This document shows, piece by piece, positions 60,201 to 64,000 of a stretch of DNA of 64,000 bases (position 1 is its first letter; each line of letters opens with the position of its first letter). This DNA is from Edolisoma coerulescens (Eukaryota > Chordata > Aves > Passeriformes > Campephagidae). Location of the stretch: contig VWZW01001018.1 of NCBI GenBank assembly GCA_013397115.1, forward strand, positions 310,248-374,247, written 5' to 3'. Made by a program: the position numbers and the translations under genes. The notes below the pieces were generated by a model. It did not search any database, had not been told where the DNA came from, and saw nothing but the letters and a program-made list of their open reading frames with translations.

Positions 60201-63142
60201 ACAAGACTAGAAATGTAACAGCCAATTCTGACTGGTAGCAATTTAAGATACAGATGTTAAAGGCAGAAAGAATGGAAGAAAGAATAAACTCTCAATAAAA
60301 ACTCCTGACAAAAACTTGGATGGTGATGGAAGTAAAAGGCTTTAGGAAGATACAAATCACAGGAGGGACTACTTAATAAATTTTAGCTTTAATTAAAATG
60401 TTTATAGTTTATAATCATTCTAACTTGCTATCTTCCTAACTAGAGACTTGCATACATGCAAAACTACCATAAATGCAAGGACTGGGGGAAAGGAGTGAAG
60501 AGTATGTGTCCTTCATCAATCAGAAGGACTGAACTACCTTTCTTCCTAACAAGAAGTACAGTAGCTATGGAAATACAGCTGGCAGGACAGCGAAAATACA
60601 GGGGAAATAAAGAGGAAGCTTAAATAAGCTTTTAAAACATTCAGAGGTGTACATTTTTTTTTAATATAGGCCATTTTATAGGAAAAAAGGTTAATACTCA
60701 CTTTGGTACCTTTAGGTCCCGTTATGCCAGTTATACCTCTGATACCTAGAATGCCCTGAAATAGAAAAGTATATTCAAATTATGCTTAATTCTTCTCAGC
60801 AGAACTGTTCTAGTTTTCAAACAGAAGACTCAAGAGTTCTACACCCTTTCTTTATGATTATTTTACTATTTTCTTAGTATTAAAGGAGAAATCCAACTAC
60901 TGCTGTATTAGAATTCTTAATTGATATGGTAATTTGATATTTTACTAATTTTAGAATTTTAAAAATAAACATAGAACTATCAGGCTGTATTATAAAACCA
61001 CAAATACACTGTAAGGACCAAAAAACCCACTGGTTTTTCTTCTTGGTTACCACAGAGATGAAACATTCTCATCTGCAGCTTGTGTGAAAGGAACATGGGA
61101 TGGCCAAATTTGCAAAAGTGCCAAGTTGTCTTACGTGGGGGATCAGACGCAGATAAAATGGGACAAGGTTTTTGAGAGTGCAAGTGCTAAGTTTTAATGT
61201 CCACCACACAAGAGGCTAAACTGAGTAGACATCCTAGTGCAGCAGGATGTATCGTAACTATCATCATAACTATCATCACAACTACCATCACTTTCCTTCA
61301 AAACAGTCTTGTGGGAAATTTGGCTTCAATGTCTTCCTCTTCACAAGAGACTACCTGAGATGTCTCCTCCCTGCAGAGACCAAACCCTCAGCCATAATGT
61401 GTTTGTCCTGCAAGAAGAGTGCACTACAACTGTGTTATTGAAACAGCTACAGGCACTTCCCCACTGCTTAGGCAAAGGTACTCCTTGAGCAGATTCTGCA
61501 TTGGCAGCCTCTACTTGCTCCTCACAAAGTTAGATGGAATCTTGCACAGAACATCTGAAGCTTTGTCACCCCAAAAGGTAGGGAAAATCATGATAATGCA
61601 ACAATGACTACAGCAGCCCCACAAGGGAGATGAACACAGTTTAATCCTGCTTCTAAGATCAAAGTTGGAAGTAGGCACACTGTGGTATCTAATACTTTCT
61701 ATCAAAAACAACATCTCTCCCAGGGGTGGCTGTCTTATGCAAATCTTCTTGTAAATGCAATACATTGGTTGGATTGCAGGTGCTGTGGTGGAGACTGGAC
61801 ACTCAACCCCTTTCATTCATTTATGTAAGGAACATATAAGATACAGCAGAGTCTACAGGCTCTCCATCTATTGTCTGTCCTTTTTCACATGGGTTATCTA
61901 TTTGATATCGCTTTCTGCATATTATGAATCCTAAATTTTAATTAAAACCAATTATTTTAGAGTTTATTCGTAAGGTGACCAACTGGTGATACAGTGAAAT
62001 GTTATGAGTAACACGTTAAAAAAAAAACAGAAGGAAAAGAAAGTAAATCTTTAATTTGTTTTTAATTCTACTGTGTTATTTCACTGTGATTGAAGGACTT
62101 TACCAAACTGAGTAAAATTAATTGGTCCCCACAGGCCTTTCGGACAGCAGAAGCTGCCTCTTACACAAGTACTGTGTCTGCACCAGGACCTCGGGAATAC
62201 TTTTTCAGGATCAAGCATCAGAAGGAATGCACCCTTTCCTTTACTTAGTCTGTTCTTTATCTTTTTATAGTCATAATCCAGACGTTTATGTTGTCTTATG
62301 TTTATGTTCATAGAGAATTTTGTAATTTAGCGTTTAGATGTCACATGCGTTAAGGCAAACTCCTGTATATCACATCTGGACACCAATGGCAATAAATAAA
62401 TACTTTTACACCTAAGAAAAAAACATGAGACCCCATCAGAAAATAAACCACAGAAATTAAAGGTGCTGTGCCTGTTTCTCCTACTTAGAATAACCCCTTT
62501 ATTTTGTTTCCTAGTCCTTTTCAGCCACGGTAACCATAAGAGCTCAGCACAGGGAACAAGCTGAGGATGTACGTGTCAGAGTAAGCACAGTGAATCAGGA
62601 CAAGAAAATAACTAGGTATGATTGAGGGATACTGATTCTGCAAGGCAAAAGGAAAAAAACTTCAGGAAAAAACCCTGTATTCTTCAGTGGTTGCTACTTC
62701 ATCCTCAAATCTTAGCTAAGTCTGACTTTCACAGCTGAATGTTTCAAACAAATAGCTCCTTTGCAAGGATGAAGTCAGAGTCATAAAAATTATGAAAAGG
62801 AAGGCCAAGGAAATAAAACATCCAACTATTTTCACAATCTAAGCACAACACAAAATTTAGGACATGAAATAGTTTTTAAAGTTAGCCTTCCCATAGAACT
62901 ATATGGAGCTTTGTGCAAAGCAATAATGGGAGGGACTTAAATAATTCTACTTTCATTCATAGACAGTACGGCAGAATAAAGAGAAAGGTGCATGCAAGTT
63001 TTATAATATCTGTTTTCTCACAATAATAAAAAAAAAAGATAGGTCATTATGAAGCAAATGAGTAACACTTTAAAAGGAAATACTTTACTGGAGGGCCTTG
63101 AGCTCCCACTTCACCACTGGGTCCTTGGTCCCCTTCTTCACC
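30021..63142 (-). CDS. COL9A1: Collagen alpha-1(IX) chain, 3' part (20 coding exons)
   Basis: This is the C-terminal part of a FACIT collagen. With alpha-2(IX) and alpha-3(IX) it forms the heterotrimer that coats collagen II fibrils in cartilage and vitreous. Twenty exons, listed separately, join into one open frame. They encode about 306 residues of uninterrupted Gly-X-Y (most of COL2), then an NC2 linker (GKEPSDHHIKQVCMRVMQEQ, then LAQLAASLRRPEF). COL1 follows, with two imperfections (GRG and GKASYG), then NC1 (YCEPASCRMQAGQRAVKNMK GP) and TGA at 30023-30021. The NC2 sequence HIKQVCMRV and the CEPASC tail identify alpha-1(IX). The NC4 and COL3 domains and both known promoters lie to the right, outside the window. 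The partial gene is intact, with no frameshift or stop. Confidence 0.96.
30891..30907 (+). promoter_or_regulatory. CTCF-like binding motif (candidate)
   Basis: Reads ccactagatgccagctg. This matches the CTCF core CCASYAGRKGGCRS except for one base (GGCAG to GCCAG). It lies 0.7 kb inside the last COL9A1 intron, near the gene boundary. Motif match only. Confidence 0.3.
31410..31487 (-). CDS. COL9A1: COL9A1 exon, 78 bp, COL1
   Basis: Encodes (G)EPGERGERGLPGRGLKG followed by HPGPRGLP. It contains the two-residue G-R-G imperfection. Phase 1 on both sides. Acceptor gctttag, donor GTAAAT. Length and phase are identical to the COL19A1 exon at 19708. Confidence 0.94.
34159..34227. repeat. (CAA)n / A-rich low-complexity tract
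   Basis: caacaacagcgacaacaac followed by caaa units. It lies just downstream of the donor of the COL9A1 exon at 34275 on the - strand. Confidence 0.88.
34275..34463 (-). CDS. COL9A1: COL9A1 exon, 189 bp, NC2 second half and start of COL1
   Basis: Completes a split Glu codon, then reads QLAQLAASLRRPEF and GAPGLPGRPGPPGAPG on to GEIGRKGPK. It links the NC2 helix to COL1. Acceptor tcattgcag, donor GTAAGA, phase 1 on both sides. Confidence 0.95.
36451..36505 (-). CDS. COL9A1: COL9A1 exon, 55 bp, NC2 first half
   Basis: Encodes GKEPSDHHIKQVCMRVMQ plus one base. Contains the single NC2 cysteine available for disulphide bonding to the partner chains. Acceptor aatcctag, donor GTAAGT. Starts in phase 0 and ends in phase 1. 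Confidence 0.94.
36668..36790. repeat. A/G-rich low-complexity stretch
   Basis: Long purine-only runs (aagaagaagaag, gaagaggaagaag) within the LTR, probably an expanded A-rich segment of the element. Confidence 0.8.
37007..37240 (-). mobile_element. CR1 LINE 3' tail nested in the LTR
   Basis: Begins with a decayed CR1 terminus (atcacagaatggcttg) and continues through the usual CR1 tail in reverse (gatggagcatccacaac, aagaattccttcctaat). LTR sequence resumes at 37241, so the CR1 inserted after the LTR. Confidence 0.9.
37697..37843 (-). CDS. COL9A1: COL9A1 exon, 147 bp, end of COL2
   Basis: Encodes 49 residues from [20 protein letters not shown] to GLPGSEGPA. The leading Val fills the Y position of the Gly-Ala-Val triplet that starts in the preceding 33-bp exon. 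It ends COL2. Acceptor cgttgtcag, donor GTAAGT, phase 0. Confidence 0.95.
38609..39136 (+). mobile_element. Solo LTR relic of a bird endogenous retrovirus
   Basis: Begins TGTATTTGGTTTGAGTGG and ends in ACCACCACA. It carries the order expected for this bird LTR: an upstream region (38630-38910), an AATAAA at 38951-38956 (in tggtaataaatc) and a U5-like end (38990-39136). The central part appears deleted near 38910. No primer-binding site or coding region follows. It lies in a COL9A1 intron, antisense to the gene. I see no target-site duplication. Confidence 0.7.
39992..40056. repeat. (AAAAT)n / (AAAAC)n simple repeat
   Basis: A run of aaaac and aaaat units on the + strand, read as T-rich sequence in the COL9A1 transcript. 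Intronic. Confidence 0.9.
40457..40489 (-). CDS. COL9A1: COL9A1 exon, 33 bp, COL2
   Basis: Encodes GDVGLPGAKGA, 11 residues. It breaks inside a triplet, and the next exon supplies the missing Val. Acceptor tatttttag, donor GTAAGT, phase 0. Confidence 0.93.
41656..41697. repeat. (AT)n/(AC)n microsatellite
   Basis: Alternating purine-pyrimidine run with a short acacac interruption in the middle. Intronic in COL9A1. Confidence 0.95.
41902..41976. repeat. TA-rich microsatellite cluster
   Basis: Several short (TA)n runs mixed with tatctatatc units. Intronic in COL9A1. Confidence 0.9.
42242..42286 (-). CDS. COL9A1: COL9A1 exon, 45 bp, COL2
   Basis: Encodes GAPGAEGDGGEKGDL. Acceptor tttgatatag, donor GTAAGG, phase 0. 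Confidence 0.93.
42390..42425 (-). CDS. COL9A1: COL9A1 exon, 36 bp, COL2
   Basis: Encodes GSVGEPGPKGEQ. Acceptor aaccttttag, donor GTAAGT, phase 0. Confidence 0.94.
46470..46541 (-). CDS. COL9A1: COL9A1 exon, 72 bp, COL2
   Basis: Encodes 24 residues, starting GPQGNIGLPGLPGPPG and ending GSKGDR. Acceptor attttcacag, donor GTAAGA, phase 0. Confidence 0.94.
47300..47353 (-). CDS. COL9A1: COL9A1 exon, 54 bp, COL2
   Basis: Encodes GSRGETGPAGPPGLPGKL. Acceptor atttctccag, donor GTAAGC, phase 0. Confidence 0.94.
47354..55800. other. COL9A1 8.4-kb intron
   Basis: By far the longest COL9A1 intron in the window. It contains a (GAAA)n run at 48707-48733 and otherwise unique AT-rich sequence. I found no CR1, LTR, RNA gene or Gly-X-Y exon. 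The frame is complete without an exon here. Confidence 0.6.
48707..48733. repeat. (GAAA)n microsatellite
   Basis: Repeated aaag units following an A run. Intronic in COL9A1. Confidence 0.92.
55801..55854 (-). CDS. COL9A1: COL9A1 exon, 54 bp, COL2
   Basis: Encodes GQQGPEGEAGPTGPRGPP. Acceptor ccaaaacag, donor GTAAGT, phase 0. Confidence 0.94.
55950..56003 (-). CDS. COL9A1: COL9A1 exon, 54 bp, COL2
   Basis: Encodes GNRGPPGVPGLMGNPGKQ. Acceptor tgtccaacag, donor GTAAAA (weak), phase 0. A 95-bp intron separates it from the next exon. Confidence 0.94.
56807..56851 (-). CDS. COL9A1: COL9A1 exon, 45 bp, COL2
   Basis: Encodes GLPGSPGMKGIPGPK. Acceptor ttctttcag, donor GTAAAA (weak), phase 0. Confidence 0.94.
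57956..58009 (-). CDS. COL9A1: COL9A1 exon, 54 bp, COL2
   Basis: Encodes GEPGKPGAPGDTGLQGLP. Acceptor tgttttacag, donor GTAAGT, phase 0. Confidence 0.94.
58223..58276 (-). CDS. COL9A1: COL9A1 exon, 54 bp, COL2
   Basis: Encodes GLPGVDGREGIPGMPGAK. Acceptor ttttttcaag, donor GTAAGG, phase 0. One of four exons packed within 57956-58666. Confidence 0.94.
58385..58438 (-). CDS. COL9A1: COL9A1 exon, 54 bp, COL2
   Basis: Encodes GPQGARGINGLPGPKGEP. Acceptor ttattctcag, donor GTACGT, phase 0. Confidence 0.94.
58613..58666 (-). CDS. COL9A1: COL9A1 exon, 54 bp, COL2
   Basis: Encodes GDQGQRGPPGEAGPKGER. Acceptor ttttctatag, donor GTGAGA, phase 0. Confidence 0.94.
59335..59388 (-). CDS. COL9A1: COL9A1 exon, 54 bp, COL2
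   Basis: Encodes GARGLDGDPGPQGLPGAP. Acceptor tgttttgtag, donor GTAAGT, phase 0. Confidence 0.94.
60702..60755 (-). CDS. COL9A1: COL9A1 exon, 54 bp, COL2
   Basis: Encodes GILGIRGITGITGPKGTK, a proline-poor, isoleucine-rich stretch of the helix. Acceptor tctatttcag, donor GTGAGT, phase 0. Confidence 0.93.
61251..61291. repeat. Short degenerate trinucleotide-type repeat
   Basis: Units of taactatcatca repeated about three times with changes. Intronic. Confidence 0.75.
63089..63142 (-). CDS. COL9A1: COL9A1 exon, 54 bp, COL2
   Basis: Encodes GEEGDQGPSGEVGAQGPP. Acceptor gctttcccag, donor GTAAAG, phase 0. It is the most 5' COL9A1 exon in the window. The remaining upstream exons lie to the right. 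Confidence 0.93.
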
Positions 63143-64000
63143 CTGGGAAAGCAAAAGGAATACACCTGTAGCCAATCCATACCATGCATGTTGCTCTGTC
63201 ACTGTAGGAGGTGCATTTGCTATTTAATGTTTTCTGTCACCATGTCCTGCTTGAAAGAAATCCAAATGAAGTCACACCACTTCCTCAGACAGATACTTGT
63301 TCAGGTTCACATTCCATTCAATTATTAGTCAAAAGGGTAATTCCGAAGAAAACTCAGTATAAAGAATGATATTTTACTCTTTATCTGTCATTCCATTTTT
63401 TCTTGACGTTAATCTCTTTAGGATTTTGTCAGGAACTGTAGGGATAGGACAAGGAGTAAAGGGTACAAACTGCAAGAGGGGAAATTTAGGTTAGCTATTA
63501 GGAAGAAATTCTTTACTGTGAGGGTAGTGAGACACTGGAGCAGATTGCCCAGGGGGATTGTGGACGCCCCAACCCTGGCAGCGTTCAAGGTCAGCCTGGA
63601 TTAGGCCTTGAGCAACCTGGTCTAGTGGGAGGTGTCCCTACCAATGGCAGAGGGGTTGAGACTAGATGATCTTTAAGGTCTATTCCAACCTCTTAACATT
63701 CTATGATTCTATGATTTCTTGTTCTTCCAGACTAAAAGTGCAAAAAGTTTTCTCTAACATTTTTTCCTGCAACATTGAAGCATGGACCAAGGCAGTGCAA
63801 ATCTGAAATTTTCTTGCAACTATTTCAATATTAATGTGGTTATATAACAAGGATAATTCAAACGAAACACCTTAAACCTTCATTTTTCAAGATGAATTGG
63901 ACTTGGCCTCTGCTTATGAACTTATACTGTGTCCTTTCCCTCTCAAATGTCCCTTTTCCCTCTCATTCTTCATGTGTGCTGCAGAACAGCTAACTTGGTA
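63143..64000. other. COL9A1 intron at the right edge
   Basis: Upstream intron of COL9A1, about a third of it made of a CR1 tail. The next upstream exon is not reached before the window ends. Confidence 0.7.
63424..63717 (+). mobile_element. CR1 LINE, 5'-truncated 3' end
   Basis: The + strand shows the CR1 tail (aggaagaaattctttactg, agcaacctggtctagtggg, gatgatctttaaggtc). It ends in the terminal repeat attctatgattctatgatt. Antisense to COL9A1. The intact terminus suggests a younger copy than the one at 37007. Confidence 0.94.

Larger units (their letters stand above)
56004..63088. other. COL9A1 introns in the right part of the window
   Basis: Short to medium AT-rich introns around the exons at 56807-60755, plus a 2.3-kb intron at 60756-63088. 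It contains a CAAA/CACA low-complexity run (58972-59017) and a degenerate atcat/aacta run (61251-61291). No mobile element or other gene seen. Confidence 0.6.

Noticed and set aside
1..64000. CRISPR arrays, operons, tRNA or rRNA genes
   Set aside because: None seen. The window is spliced vertebrate DNA and shows no repeat-spacer pattern or cloverleaf sequence.

Overview
The window comes from a bird genome. It is AT-rich, intron-rich vertebrate DNA carrying CR1 retroposon tails and bird-type endogenous retrovirus LTRs. I cannot name the species. One ambiguous base lies at 32180.

Layout: the window holds the 3' parts of two FACIT collagen genes arranged tail to tail. On the + strand, 213-20158 is the 3' end of COL19A1 (collagen alpha-1(XIX)): twelve coding exons covering the end of a Gly-X-Y domain, the NC2 linker, COL1 and the short NC1 tail. 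On the - strand, 63142-30021 is the 3' part of COL9A1 (collagen alpha-1(IX)): twenty coding exons covering most of COL2, then NC2, COL1 and NC1. This convergent COL19A1/COL9A1 order is the one known from human chromosome 6q. Both genes continue beyond the window at their 5' sides (COL19A1 to the left, COL9A1 to the right). Every exon was placed by an uninterrupted Gly-X-Y frame plus AG/GT borders. The joined frames stay open throughout.

Between the two stop codons lie about 9.9 kb that hold both 3' UTRs, several candidate poly(A) signals and a rearranged CR1 remnant (26772-27520). Other mobile DNA: a CR1 tail in a COL19A1 intron (9376-9712); a nearly complete LTR in a COL9A1 intron that is itself split by a CR1 tail (36592-37336); a second LTR relic (38609-39136); and a CR1 tail near the right edge (63424-63717).

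Both collagens are secreted extracellular-matrix proteins. Collagen IX alpha-1 joins alpha-2 and alpha-3 on the surface of collagen II fibrils in cartilage and the eye. Collagen XIX is a minor basement-membrane-zone homotrimer. The last four exons of the two genes share order, phase and a 78-bp third exon, which fits descent from one duplicated ancestor. I found no novel multigene system. The least explained item is a 178-bp exon-like open stretch on the - strand inside a COL19A1 intron (2313-2490).
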